From contig NZ_JALAHQ010000002.1 of assembly GCF_036983985.1 (NCBI RefSeq), forward strand, positions 620,001-684,000: a stretch of 64,000 bases of DNA, written 5' to 3'. Shown here piece after piece: positions 26,446-35,046 of the stretch. The position numbers and the translations under genes were made by a program. Source of the stretch: Alishewanella metallidurans (GTDB taxonomy: Bacteria; Pseudomonadota; Gammaproteobacteria; Enterobacterales; Alteromonadaceae). Each line of letters opens with the position of its first letter. Position 1 is the first letter of the stretch. Under the pieces are notes generated by a model. The model saw only the letters and a list, made by a program, of their open reading frames with translations, made no database searches and was not told where the DNA came from.

Positions 26446-27183
26446 CTATTGTGCCTCCACAAGGTTTTTTACCCAGGGTCGGTGTTGCTCATTTAACAAA
26501 ATGGCGGTGCGTAAACGCAAGCACACCAACGCTAGCATAATGACTTTGAATGCCAATATGCTAATAAGCAACGGCCATAACATACTGGGGTCAATTGACG
26601 GCTTGGCAAACTTGGTAAGAGACGCGCCCTGGTGCAAGGTGTTCCACCATTCTACCGAGAAATGAATAATAGGCAGATTAATAACGCCAACAATAGCCAG
26701 TAAAGATGCTACCTTAGCGCCCGTTTTCCGGTCTGAAAACGCGCCACTTAATGCAATGACCCCGAGATACAAAAATAATAAAATTAGCTCTGATGTTAAA
26801 CGTGCGTCCCATACCCACCAAGTACCCCACATGGGTTTACCCCAGGCCATACCGGTAATTAATGCAATGGCGGTATATATCGCACCAACAGGAGCAATCG
26901 CTAGTACTGACCACTGCGCGACCTTTACTTGCCAAACTAAGGCAATAAAGGCAGCAATTGCCATAGCCGAATAGGTGCCCATCGACATAATGGCTGCAGG
27001 TACATGAATATGAATGATGCGATAGCTATCACCCTGCTGATAATCAGCGGGTGTAAAGGCCAAGCCCCAGATATTGCCCACTAGCAATAACACGACGCCA
27101 AGGGCAATTAACCAAGGATAAAAGCGACCGCATAGCTGGTATACGGTTTCTGGCTTAGCATAAGGGTGCAACCATTTAAACAT
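26446..27183 (-). CDS. ccmC: Haem exporter protein CcmC
   Basis: A 245-residue protein with six membrane helices and the WWD motif GTWWVWDARLTSE (about 123-135), flanked by conserved histidines (HIHVPAA and an IHFSVEWWNTLHQG region). CcmC loads haem onto CcmE. It starts one base after the ccmB stop. Confidence 0.95.
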   Translation of the reverse strand: MFKWLHPYAKPETVYQLCGRFYPWLIALGVVLLLVGNIWGLAFTPADYQQGDSYRIIHIHVPAAIMSMGTYSAMAIAAFIALVWQVKVAQWSVLAIAPVGAIYTAIALITGMAWGKPMWGTWWVWDARLTSELILLFLYLGVIALSGAFSDRKTGAKVASLLAIVGVINLPIIHFSVEWWNTLHQGASLTKFAKPSIDPSMLWPLLISILAFKVIMLALVCLRLRTAILLNEQHRPWVKNLVEAQ

Positions 27184-27184
27184 A

Positions 27185-27850
27185 TCAGCTCACATTCAAT
27201 TTTAATGCGCCAATCACCGCTAGCGGGATCAGTGCCAAAGCAAATAACAACATCGCTAACATAATTGCTAGCTGTCCATGATACGACATACCCGTTGCGG
27301 CTGCTTCCATTGCTGCACTAGCAAAAATAAGTAGCGGAATATACAGCGGCAAAATAAGCAGTGCCAGTAAAATGCCGCCTTTATCGGCGGATACCGTAAG
27401 CGCTGCGCCCATAACCCCAAGCAGGCTAAGTAATGGCGTACCTAGCAATAAGGTAAAGAGCAACGCAACGAAACCGGCAGTATCGATATTAAGTAACAAG
27501 GCAACTACCGGTGACAACAACACCAAAGGCAAACCGGTGCTTAGCCAATTAGTAAACAGTTTAGCCAGCACAAAACTCAATAACGGCTGGCGCGCCGCAA
27601 CGAGTTGTTCAATAACCCCATTTCGATAATCATCTTTAAATAAGCGCTCGGCTGCTAACAGCACGCTGAGTAAGGCGGCAATCCAAACGATACCGGGTGC
27701 CATTATACGCAGTAAATTAGGCGATGGGCCAACGCCCAACGGAAACAAACAGAGCACGATAACAAAAAATAACAACGGATTTAGCCAGTCTGCTTTTTGT
27801 CGGGCTAATAGCCTGAGCTCACGTTTAATAAACTGCCCTAGCATTACCAT
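27185..27850 (-). CDS. ccmB: Haem exporter membrane subunit CcmB
   Basis: A 221-residue ABC-transporter membrane subunit with about six hydrophobic helices and the FKDDYRNGVIEQL segment conserved in CcmB. With CcmA it uses ATP to release holo-CcmE from CcmC. The ATG at 27850 overlaps ccmA by 7 bases; an in-frame ATG two codons later (27844) would overlap the ccmA stop as TAATG and is equally possible. Confidence 0.93.
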   Translation of the reverse strand: MVMLGQFIKRELRLLARQKADWLNPLLFFVIVLCLFPLGVGPSPNLLRIMAPGIVWIAALLSVLLAAERLFKDDYRNGVIEQLVAARQPLLSFVLAKLFTNWLSTGLPLVLLSPVVALLLNIDTAGFVALLFTLLLGTPLLSLLGVMGAALTVSADKGGILLALLILPLYIPLLIFASAAMEAAATGMSYHGQLAIMLAMLLFALALIPLAVIGALKLNVS

Positions 27851-28503
27851 CGATATGCCAACTCTAATTTGCTTTGATGCACAAAGGCCACGCTTAAACT
27901 TTGGTGTGTGGTAAGAATAATAGCGCCACCTTGTTGCAAGTGTGCGAAAAAGTGTTGTTGCAACATCGCGATAGCGGCTTGGTCTAGTGCCGTAAAGGGT
28001 TCATCTAAAATCCATAATTGGCAGTTAGTAAACCATAATCGCGCCAAAGATACGCGCCGCTGCTGCCCTGCTGATAACATACGACAAGGCACATCTTCTA
28101 AACCCGCTAAACCCAAGGTTGCCAACAACGCAAAGTCATCTGCTGGGGCAATACCGGAGGCCGCGCGCCAAAAGCTAATATTTTCTAAAGCCGTTAATTG
28201 TTCATGAATACCACTATGGTGGCCGATATAACATAAGTTAGCGGCGTAATCAGCATACACTCTGGCTATAGGTTGTTGTAGATAATATAAACTGCCATCG
28301 TCGGCTTGAGCTAGCCCAGCTAAAATGCGCAATAATGAGCTTTTACCCGCGCCATTTTTACCGGCAATCTGTAATAGTTCACCGCTACGCACGCTAACAT
28401 CAAGCTGTTCAAACAGCACACGATCTTGGCGAATACAGGACAAAGCAGTACCCTGCAATATAATTTGGCCGGCGCTAACAGCAAACATTTGTGGTTTAAT
28501 CAC
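27844..28503 (-). CDS. ccmA: Haem exporter ATP-binding protein CcmA
   Basis: A 219-residue ABC ATPase with Walker A GKNGAGKSS (about 48-56), the signature LSAGQQRRVSLARL and Walker B LWILDEPFTALD. It is the first gene of the ccm operon. The reading frame starts at GTG (28501-28503) with GAG 4 bases upstream; the next ATG, five codons later, has no ribosome site. It is divergent from the FliK-like gene with about 105 bases between. Confidence 0.94.
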   Translation of the reverse strand: MIKPQMFAVSAGQIILQGTALSCIRQDRVLFEQLDVSVRSGELLQIAGKNGAGKSSLLRILAGLAQADDGSLYYLQQPIARVYADYAANLCYIGHHSGIHEQLTALENISFWRAASGIAPADDFALLATLGLAGLEDVPCRMLSAGQQRRVSLARLWFTNCQLWILDEPFTALDQAAIAMLQQHFFAHLQQGGAIILTTHQSLSVAFVHQSKLELAYRW

Positions 28504-28608
28504 TAAGCTCTAACTATCGACAACAGTAAAAATTGGCCGCATATTACCATATAGACGACATAATACGAACGTGGTTATGTGATAAAGTAACAAAAAACGA
28601 GCAAAAAT

Positions 28609-30438
28609 ATGAACCAGATTAATCTGGATAAACTACTACAACTGGCGCCAAGCGGCAAAGCAGATACCGCTGCATTGAAATTAGTGGTTGCTCAGGTCTA
28701 TCAGGGACAGATCCAACAACTTAGTGGTGGCGGTTTTAGTCTACAGGTGCCTTCTGCGCAAGGCGCGCTGCAAATTACTTTACCTGCGTCGGCTAACATT
28801 ACATTGCAGCAATTAGTACAACAAGCCAGCCCTGAGGCGATAAAAACCGGGCAGTTAGCCGCACTGCAAACTAACTTACCGCCGCGCTTGCCGGTGCAGG
28901 TACAGTTTCAGCCGCTAGCTAATGGCAATATTGAGCTGAATATTCAAACGGTTGCCAAAGCTATTACGCTCAATATACCGCCCGAGCAGTTGCGTCAGTT
29001 ATTACTGGCGGCTTATAGCGCAAAAACCGCAACGACACCAATGCGCAGTGCAGATAGCAGCATTAGCGCGCTATTAGTTACCGCAAAAATACCCCTAACG
29101 GCAAATAACACGTTAATTCAGTTGCCGGCATTAGCGCCATTAGCCTTATCGGGCAAAGCTCAGGCTAATTTAGCGCAGTGGTTAGGCGTGAGCCAATCAA
29201 GCCAATTTACTGTTGCCTTACAACTTAAAACCAGCGACAAAGGGGTTGAGCCTAACGTGTTACAGCCGACAAGCCAAGGCCAACAACCTGGCACCGCAAT
29301 GCTTGATAAACCGCAGCAACAAGCCTTGCTACAGCAATTAATTAAGGTATTTAACCAACAGCCGGTAAATACCGCCGGCAGTAACCATCCTATTCTTAAT
29401 GCGGTAAAACAGCTGGGCATTGCTCCGCCTGGTGCCTATCAATTACAGTTGCAAGCTAACAGCTCAGGTAGTCTTGCTCAGTTGCAATTGCTGCCACAAA
29501 AAGACCAATTGCAGTTAGCCGTATTACCTGAAGACAGTAATCGGCCCCTGCAGTTTATTAGCCGAACAGCGCAAAATACGCCAACCACAACAGCAGGTGC
29601 AGCTAGTGGTTTTTTATCTGCCGCGACAGTACAACAAGCGTGGCGACATTTGTTACCCTTATTGCCACAAAAAGGCGATCTGCTCACGGCATTACCAGAG
29701 TTGCCCGAGCAGGTACAACAGATATTACAACTCGTTCGCCAAAGCCAACCCGATGGCAGTAAAGTGCTAACGTTAAACCAACTCGCACCACAACTGCAAA
29801 GCCTACTGCAATTTCAGCCGCTGCAAAACAATGCCAATGTTCAAACCAGTGGTGGCACATTAGCCGTCGCAATACAGCTATTGTTGGGGCATTTATTGCA
29901 AAAACCGCTTAGCGCAGCACAGCAACCTGCAAACCAAAAGCTACTGCAATTAGTAAACTCATTAGAGCCAAACCAAACGAGTAACTTATTGCGGCAGTTA
30001 GCTGGCCATAGCGGAACATTGCAACAAAGCCAGCTCGCAACCTTAGATAGCAGCCAAAGTGCGCAACAACATTTACTATTGCAGTTGCCGCTGCAACAAG
30101 GCGAGCACTCCGTTTTTAGCCAAATACAATTAGAGCAGCGTGAGGCTGATGGCAAGGCAAAAGGAGAAAAGCAAACGCAGTGGCAACTCACCATGCGTTT
30201 TGACTTGCAGCAACTCGGGCCATTACTAGTTGTGGCAAAGTTACAGCAGCAACAATTACAGTTACAATTTTATACTGAACAAACTGAAACGAAGCAGTTA
30301 GCTGATAAGTTTTTACCGTTGCTAAAAGAGCGCTGTAATATGCAAGGTTTAGTAGTAAGCGATGCTGACTGTGTACTGGGTAAAATTCCTGATACCTTAT
30401 TGCCACGCGCCAACAGTTTACTTGCGGTTAAAGTATAG
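28609..30438 (+). CDS. FliK-like hook-length-control domain protein, Gln-rich
   Basis: A 609-residue protein, very rich in Gln and Leu. The central part is low-complexity and Pro/Gln-rich. The C-terminal about 110 residues, starting near QWQLTMRFDLQQLGPL, resemble the FliK Flg_hook domain, in which secreted FliK contacts FlhB. There is no signal peptide. It is followed 9 bases later by a stand-alone FlhB C-terminal domain gene, a pairing also known between YlqG and YlqH in Bacillus. The true fliK is at 50257-51975, so this is a second, divergent FliK-like protein of unknown role. The ribosome site is weak. Confidence 0.7.
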   Translation: MNQINLDKLLQLAPSGKADTAALKLVVAQVYQGQIQQLSGGGFSLQVPSAQGALQITLPASANITLQQLVQQASPEAIKTGQLAALQTNLPPRLPVQVQFQPLANGNIELNIQTVAKAITLNIPPEQLRQLLLAAYSAKTATTPMRSADSSISALLVTAKIPLTANNTLIQLPALAPLALSGKAQANLAQWLGVSQSSQFTVALQLKTSDKGVEPNVLQPTSQGQQPGTAMLDKPQQQALLQQLIKVFNQQPVNTAGSNHPILNAVKQLGIAPPGAYQLQLQANSSGSLAQLQLLPQKDQLQLAVLPEDSNRPLQFISRTAQNTPTTTAGAASGFLSAATVQQAWRHLLPLLPQKGDLLTALPELPEQVQQILQLVRQSQPDGSKVLTLNQLAPQLQSLLQFQPLQNNANVQTSGGTLAVAIQLLLGHLLQKPLSAAQQPANQKLLQLVNSLEPNQTSNLLRQLAGHSGTLQQSQLATLDSSQSAQQHLLLQLPLQQGEHSVFSQIQLEQREADGKAKGEKQTQWQLTMRFDLQQLGPLLVVAKLQQQQLQLQFYTEQTETKQLADKFLPLLKERCNMQGLVVSDADCVLGKIPDTLLPRANSLLAVKV

Positions 30439-30447
30439 GGATCAGCT

Positions 30448-30756
30448 ATGACAGAAAATAAGCAGCAAAAAACCGCCACTGCACTGCAGTACCAAGGTAA
30501 ACAAGCTCCAACGATAACGGCAAAAGGCCACGGTGAGCTGGCAGACGATATTGTGGCCCTCGCCCGTGAGCATGGCATCTTGGTACATCAAGACGACGAG
30601 TTAAGTAAATTACTCAGTCAATTAGAGCTAGGTGAGCAAATACCCAAAGAGTTATATATTGTGATTGCAGAGCTGATTGCGTTTTCTTATGTGTTACAGG
30701 GTAAGTTTCCGGAAAACTGGCACAATATTCATCAGCGCATTGATTTTAAAACGTAA
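30448..30756 (+). CDS. Stand-alone FlhB C-terminal domain protein (FlhX/YlqH-like)
   Basis: A 102-residue protein that aligns with the cytoplasmic FlhB end just after the self-cleavage site: TALQYQGKQAPTITAKGHGE corresponds to IALKYDQGKFRAPVVVAKG in the FlhB of this cluster, and the closing EQIPKELYIVIAELIAFSYVL matches IPEQLFAAVAQVLAYVYQL. It has no membrane helices and no NPTH. Relatives can partly replace cleaved FlhB-C in some bacteria; the role here is inferred. AGGG lies upstream of its ATG. It ends 8 bases from the convergent DUF2802 gene. Confidence 0.88.
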   Translation: MTENKQQKTATALQYQGKQAPTITAKGHGELADDIVALAREHGILVHQDDELSKLLSQLELGEQIPKELYIVIAELIAFSYVLQGKFPENWHNIHQRIDFKT

Positions 30757-30764
30757 AATAGCGC

Positions 30765-31205
30765 TTATAACTGCTTTTGCTGGTGCAGGTTAAACAACAG
30801 TTCCGCTTCAGCCCGCGGCAATTCACATTCACGCATTATTTCTTCTAGATCTGCGCCTAACTGCACCATCTTCATCGCTCGGCTATAAATTTTTGATTCA
30901 GGATCAGTAAGCTCTAACGCTTGCTGCTTATCGGCAAGCTGTTGCATATCGGCACTTAGCTGACTATTAAGCTGAGCTAAGCCGGCATCTAGTTGCAATA
31001 CGCGCTGGCCAACACCAATAACACCGGCCCGTAGCTCTTCAAGCTCATGTTTACCATGTTCTTGTTGCTGCGCGCTAAATTCAAGCCGCTGTTCTAACGC
31101 GGCTAATTGTGCCACAACATTTTTGCGTAGCTTGGCGAACCACAGATATATAACTAGCATAAATGCCAGTAATAATACTGCCTGAATTATTACACCAAGC
31201 CACAT
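30765..31205 (-). CDS. DUF2802 membrane protein at the end of the chemotaxis operon
   Basis: A protein of about 146 residues with one N-terminal membrane helix, a long coiled coil (about 25-100), and a C-terminal helix-turn segment ending AELLFNLHQQKQL, which is the DUF2802 signature. The function of the family is unknown, but it is regularly found after cheW in polar-flagellate gammaproteobacteria. Three in-frame starts exist; AGGA stands 6 bases ahead of the ATG at 31205, whereas it abuts the ATG at 31211, and an earlier GTG/ATG would overlap cheW more. Confidence 0.8.
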   Translation of the reverse strand: MWLGVIIQAVLLLAFMLVIYLWFAKLRKNVVAQLAALEQRLEFSAQQQEHGKHELEELRAGVIGVGQRVLQLDAGLAQLNSQLSADMQQLADKQQALELTDPESKIYSRAMKMVQLGADLEEIMRECELPRAEAELLFNLHQQKQL

Positions 31206-31213
31206 AGTCATTC

Positions 31214-31708
31214 CTAGAGCGACGTTACTTCGTCCCACTCTTCATCATTGAGGAGTTTATTTAGATCAACCAGAATTAACAGTTCGCCTTCACGGTTAGA
31301 TACCCCTTGAATAAAGCGCGCACTTTCTTCTGTGCCTACATTTGGCGCGGTATCAATTTCTGACGATTTTAAGTACACCACTTCGGCAACGCTATCTACC
31401 AAAATACCGATAACTTGTTTTTCTGCTTCAATAATAACAATACGCGTATTATCCGTTACATCGGCTGGCTCTAAACCAAAACGTGAACGGGTATCAATAA
31501 CCGTAACCACGTTACCGCGTAAATTAATAATACCTAATACATAATCAGGTGAACCTGGCACGGGTGCAATTTCGGTATAGCGCAGTACTTCTTGCACCTG
31601 CATTACGTTAATGCCGTAGGTTTCATCTTGCAATTTAAAAGTAACCCACTGCAACACGATGTCTGCGGCGTCATTCTTTTTAACTGACTGCTTGGTTAAA
31701 TTACTCAT
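31214..31708 (-). CDS. cheW: Chemotaxis coupling protein CheW
   Basis: A 164-residue single-domain CheW: VTFKLQDETYGINVMQVQEVL, the PGSPDYVLGIINLRGNVV block and GILVDSVAEVV are characteristic. It links chemoreceptors to CheA in signalling arrays. GGAG precedes its ATG by 6 bases. It follows the CheW-like ParP gene, with a 30-base gap. Confidence 0.95.
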   Translation of the reverse strand: MSNLTKQSVKKNDAADIVLQWVTFKLQDETYGINVMQVQEVLRYTEIAPVPGSPDYVLGIINLRGNVVTVIDTRSRFGLEPADVTDNTRIVIIEAEKQVIGILVDSVAEVVYLKSSEIDTAPNVGTEESARFIQGVSNREGELLILVDLNKLLNDEEWDEVTSL

Positions 31709-31738
31709 GCACAGCTCCTGTATAAATACCTTTTCCGC

Positions 31739-32530
31739 TTAAGCACTGATATCCAGACCGCGGTTTAATAAATCTATCATAGCGTCAACATCAACTAATA
31801 CACACATATGTTTTTTGATTAAGCCCGCCATCCAAGGTCTTTTACCCTCAGCTTCGCGCCACTTTACATCGTCTTGTTCTAAAACATAGGTATTAATTAA
31901 TGTTTCGCAGCATAAACCCCAGTTACTGCTACCCAGCATAATAACATACTGATAGTTTAGCTTTTGCTGTAAGGTTTCGTCATATTTTTCTGGCATAACC
32001 CAACGAGCGGTATCCACCGTGTTTATTTTCTGTTCGCGGTACAGCATTACGCCTTTAAACCATTCCGGTTTACCAATCAGGCTATTCACTTTACCTAATT
32101 GATGAATACCACCGAGTTCCTTTAAAGGTACTGCTATTTTTAACCCAGCAACGTCAAAAAATAAGGCTTGAAATTTGCCTTGTCGATAGTCTTTTTGCTC
32201 AGTTGCAACAGATACTGTTGGTACTTCTGCCGCCGCAATGCGTTGGGTTACAGGCACATCTCGTTGCTGTAAGTGCTGTGCTTGTTCTACTTGTACAAAT
32301 TTCGCTTTAAGTGTAGCTAACGCCGCGGCATCGGCAGCCACTTCAGTTTTAGCTTCAATTTTTTGTGCGGCTATTGGTTCAGCTGGCACTATGGTCGCTT
32401 GGGCTAACAACTCATTAAGTTGCTGCTTTTTTTCTTCTTCCAGCATTAACGTTTCACTGGGATCTTCGTCAACCAACAAAGCGGATAAATAATGCTGCAT
32501 CACTTTTTGACTGGCGATTAAATTACTCAT
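31739..32530 (-). CDS. parP: CheW-like array integration protein, ParP
   Basis: A 263-residue protein with an N-terminal region of about 120 residues rich in Ala/Gln/Glu and a C-terminal CheW-like (AIF) domain starting near FQALFFDVAGLKIAVPLKEL. Its ATG overlaps the parC stop by 4 bases. In Vibrio and Pseudomonas the gene after parC is ParP, which binds ParC through its N-terminus and inserts into the polar array through the AIF domain and the CheA LID region. Identification rests on synteny and domain layout. Confidence 0.82.
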   Translation of the reverse strand: MSNLIASQKVMQHYLSALLVDEDPSETLMLEEEKKQQLNELLAQATIVPAEPIAAQKIEAKTEVAADAAALATLKAKFVQVEQAQHLQQRDVPVTQRIAAAEVPTVSVATEQKDYRQGKFQALFFDVAGLKIAVPLKELGGIHQLGKVNSLIGKPEWFKGVMLYREQKINTVDTARWVMPEKYDETLQQKLNYQYVIMLGSSNWGLCCETLINTYVLEQDDVKWREAEGKRPWMAGLIKKHMCVLVDVDAMIDLLNRGLDISA

Positions 32531-33309
32531 GCCGACTCCGGCGCCTGTTGCAGTAAATAGGTCAGTAAGGTGTTGTAGGCAAATACACCGCGTGAGGCCG
32601 AGGCAAATTCACTCGGCGGCGTTTGTGCTAAACTTGCGTCGCGAAACTTAGTGTCGACCGGAATTACCGCAGACCAAACTTTATCTTGATACTTTGCTTT
32701 TAGCTCTTTGTAGGCTTCTAATGAGGCTTTAGTTCTCTTGTCATACATAGTTGGAATAATAGTGTAGGCATAGTCTCTTTTTTGCGACGTGCGCATTAAT
32801 GCTAAGGTCGCAATCATTCGTTCTAAGCCCTTTAATGCCAGAAACTCGGTTTGCACAGGAATAAGCAAACGATCACAAGCCGCAATAGCATTGACCATTA
32901 ACACCCCCATTACTGGAGGGCAGTCAATGACGACATAATCGTACTCTTTTTCGATTTTAAGTAAGGCCTTTTTCAGCATTAAACCCATGCCACCCTTATT
33001 ACCTAGCGAGCGATCGAGTGTGGCTAAGGCCATTGATGAAGGCAAAATGTCTAAATTGTCCATGCCACTTGGGCATAATGACTGCAAAATTTGTTCGCTG
33101 GTAATATCTTTACCACGAATAAAAATATCGTAAACGCTAACTTCTAACTCTTCAGCGTCAATGCCAAAATAATAGGTTAGCGATGCGTGCGGATCGGTGT
33201 CTACCAACAAAACCTTGTAGCCGCGTTGGGCTAATAAGCCACCAAGCGTAACGGTAGTAGTCGTTTTACCCACACCACCTTTCTGATTTGCTACTGTCCA
33301 AATAACCAC
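32527..33309 (-). CDS. parC: ParA-like ATPase positioning chemotaxis arrays, ParC
   Basis: A 260-residue ParA/MinD-family ATPase with the deviant Walker A NQKGGVGKTTTTVT (8-21), switch region VVIDCPPVMGV and the family's C-terminal fold. Next to a CheW-like ParP gene and chemotaxis genes, this matches ParC, which brings chemoreceptor arrays to the flagellated pole; it is not a plasmid partition gene, since no ParB is adjacent. The start codon is GTG, placed 1 base after the motB stop. Confidence 0.88.
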   Translation of the reverse strand: MVIWTVANQKGGVGKTTTTVTLGGLLAQRGYKVLLVDTDPHASLTYYFGIDAEELEVSVYDIFIRGKDITSEQILQSLCPSGMDNLDILPSSMALATLDRSLGNKGGMGLMLKKALLKIEKEYDYVVIDCPPVMGVLMVNAIAACDRLLIPVQTEFLALKGLERMIATLALMRTSQKRDYAYTIIPTMYDKRTKASLEAYKELKAKYQDKVWSAVIPVDTKFRDASLAQTPPSEFASASRGVFAYNTLLTYLLQQAPESA

Positions 33310-33310
33310 T

Positions 33311-34297
33311 TCAAGGTTCCTGTTGTTCTGGAGACTTTATGTCAGTATTGTCTTCTCGTGTGGTGATACGAATACCGCCACCGGGCAAAGCAATAACTTT
33401 TATACTGCCATCTTTTTGCGATACTTGCTCTAATTGTCGCTGTAATGCCGCGTTTTCAGTCGAACTATCTATCTTAGGTTCGTCACTAGCTTGGTTAGCG
33501 AAATAACCAAAACGCGATATGGCAATCACCACTTTACGATTAGCCGCTCTACCTTGAATACTGTCGTTTGCGTTAAACGGATAATACTGACCATAACCTT
33601 CTATTGCTAAACGCTGAGGAGTGGTGCCTTGCCGCTCCAGTAACCTAAGTACAGAGGTAGCACGGCTTACAGAGAGCTCCCAATTTGAGGAGAATAATTC
33701 ATTATTAATGGGCTGATCATCGGTATAGCCGCGAACACGAATAAAATTAGTAATTGGGTTAATAACCTTGGTAATTTCCGCCAATAATGTTTGCGCCGAT
33801 TGCGTAGCAGTAGCACTGCCGCTAGCAAATAATAAACCACTGCTTAATTCGATAGTTAGCCAATTTTCGTCCTGCTGCAGCTTAACTAAACCTTGTTCTA
33901 GTAGATTTGCCAGCGCCTTAGTTAATTGTTGCTCTACAGACTGCAATGGGCTGCCAAGCTTATGTTGGGTAACATCCGACAATTGCGTTGCGTCGGCCAA
34001 TAGCGTTGGCCCTTTTGCTGGTTCTAAAGACGTGCCGTACAGATCGAGCTCACTTTGTGGTACTGGTGTTGTTAGTACGGATAGCCCTTGTTTGCCAGTA
34101 CCAGAATGCTCAGGCGTTTCAAATATTTTCGTTAAACTATCCGCTAACACACTGTACTTTTCTTCTTTAACAATGGACATGGCGTATAACACTACAAATA
34201 GCGCAAACATTAAGGTCATATAATCGGCATAAGAAACCAACCAGCGATCTAGCTGTTCTGGCTCTACATGCGAATGTTTTTGCTTATGGCGGTACAT
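33311..34297 (-). CDS. motD: Flagellar stator protein MotB (MotD type)
   Basis: A 328-residue protein with one membrane helix near the N-terminus and the proton-binding Asp25 in WLVSYADYMTLMFALF. A periplasmic OmpA-like peptidoglycan-binding domain (about 145-270) carries RVRGYTDDQPINN and ANRKVVI motifs. Together with the MotC homologue before it, it forms a stator. The gene order cheB-motC-motD-parC matches Pseudomonas, so I use the MotD name. An extra C-terminal tail of about 60 residues follows the OmpA domain. Confidence 0.9.
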   Translation of the reverse strand: MYRHKQKHSHVEPEQLDRWLVSYADYMTLMFALFVVLYAMSIVKEEKYSVLADSLTKIFETPEHSGTGKQGLSVLTTPVPQSELDLYGTSLEPAKGPTLLADATQLSDVTQHKLGSPLQSVEQQLTKALANLLEQGLVKLQQDENWLTIELSSGLLFASGSATATQSAQTLLAEITKVINPITNFIRVRGYTDDQPINNELFSSNWELSVSRATSVLRLLERQGTTPQRLAIEGYGQYYPFNANDSIQGRAANRKVVIAISRFGYFANQASDEPKIDSSTENAALQRQLEQVSQKDGSIKVIALPGGGIRITTREDNTDIKSPEQQEP

Positions 34298-34302
34298 GTG
34301 TT

Positions 34303-35046
34303 TTACCCCGGATGATAAGCCGAAAGCTTACGCTCTATATTGCGTGGGTTTTCGCCATAGGCAATAGACACCAACCCTTCAACAATAAGCTCGTGATACA
34401 ACGTACGCTGATGCACTAAATTCTTTAATTTGTTACCAACAGGTATAAATACTAAGTTAGCAAAACCCACACCATAAATGGTGGCAACAAAAGCGGTGCC
34501 AATACCTAACCCTAATAGTTCAGGGTCTGAAATGTTCGACATAGCTTGAATTAAACCCAATACCGCGCCAACGATACCAATAGTGGGGCTATAACCACCC
34601 ATAGCATCAAAAATACGTGCTCCGCGTAATAACCGTTCGCGCTCAAGCGTTAACTCCGCATCCAGTGTATCTTGCAACGCTTTTGGCTCTACCCCGTCGA
34701 CTAACAAATTTAAACCACGATGTAAAAATGGATCCCGCTCGGCCAAGGCATCGTTTTCTAAGGCTAAAAAACCATTACCTCGCGCGGCACCGCCCCAATG
34801 CACAATGCGTTCAGCAGTATGTTGCAGTGGTAAATGATCGGCGCGTATTACCCATGGCAGCATTTTTAGGCCAAGTTTAAATTGTGCTGAAGGTGTTTGC
34901 AGCATTACCGCACCCACGGTGCCGCCGACAACGATTAAAAACGCAGGAAAGTGCAACAACGTGGCAAGGCTACCGCCCTCAATAACAAAGCCACCGGCGA
35001 CAGCCAATATAGCCAGTAAAAAACCACTAATTGCCAGCTTATCCAT
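34303..35046 (-). CDS. motC: Flagellar stator protein MotA (MotC type)
   Basis: A 247-residue four-helix protein of the MotA/ExbB family. The conserved C-terminal block GYSPTIGIVGAVLGLIQAMSN and IGTAFVATIYGVGFANL is present. Length fits the MotC group (about 245), shorter than E. coli MotA. It overlaps cheB by 8 bases. A separate sodium or proton stator is not in this window. Confidence 0.92.
   Translation of the reverse strand: MDKLAISGFLLAILAVAGGFVIEGGSLATLLHFPAFLIVVGGTVGAVMLQTPSAQFKLGLKMLPWVIRADHLPLQHTAERIVHWGGAARGNGFLALENDALAERDPFLHRGLNLLVDGVEPKALQDTLDAELTLERERLLRGARIFDAMGGYSPTIGIVGAVLGLIQAMSNISDPELLGLGIGTAFVATIYGVGFANLVFIPVGNKLKNLVHQRTLYHELIVEGLVSIAYGENPRNIERKLSAYHPG

Noticed and set aside
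32527..33309. Plasmid or chromosome partition ParA
   Set aside because: No ParB or parS-like repeats next to it; the CheW-like ParP gene and chemotaxis neighbours point to the chemotaxis ParC.
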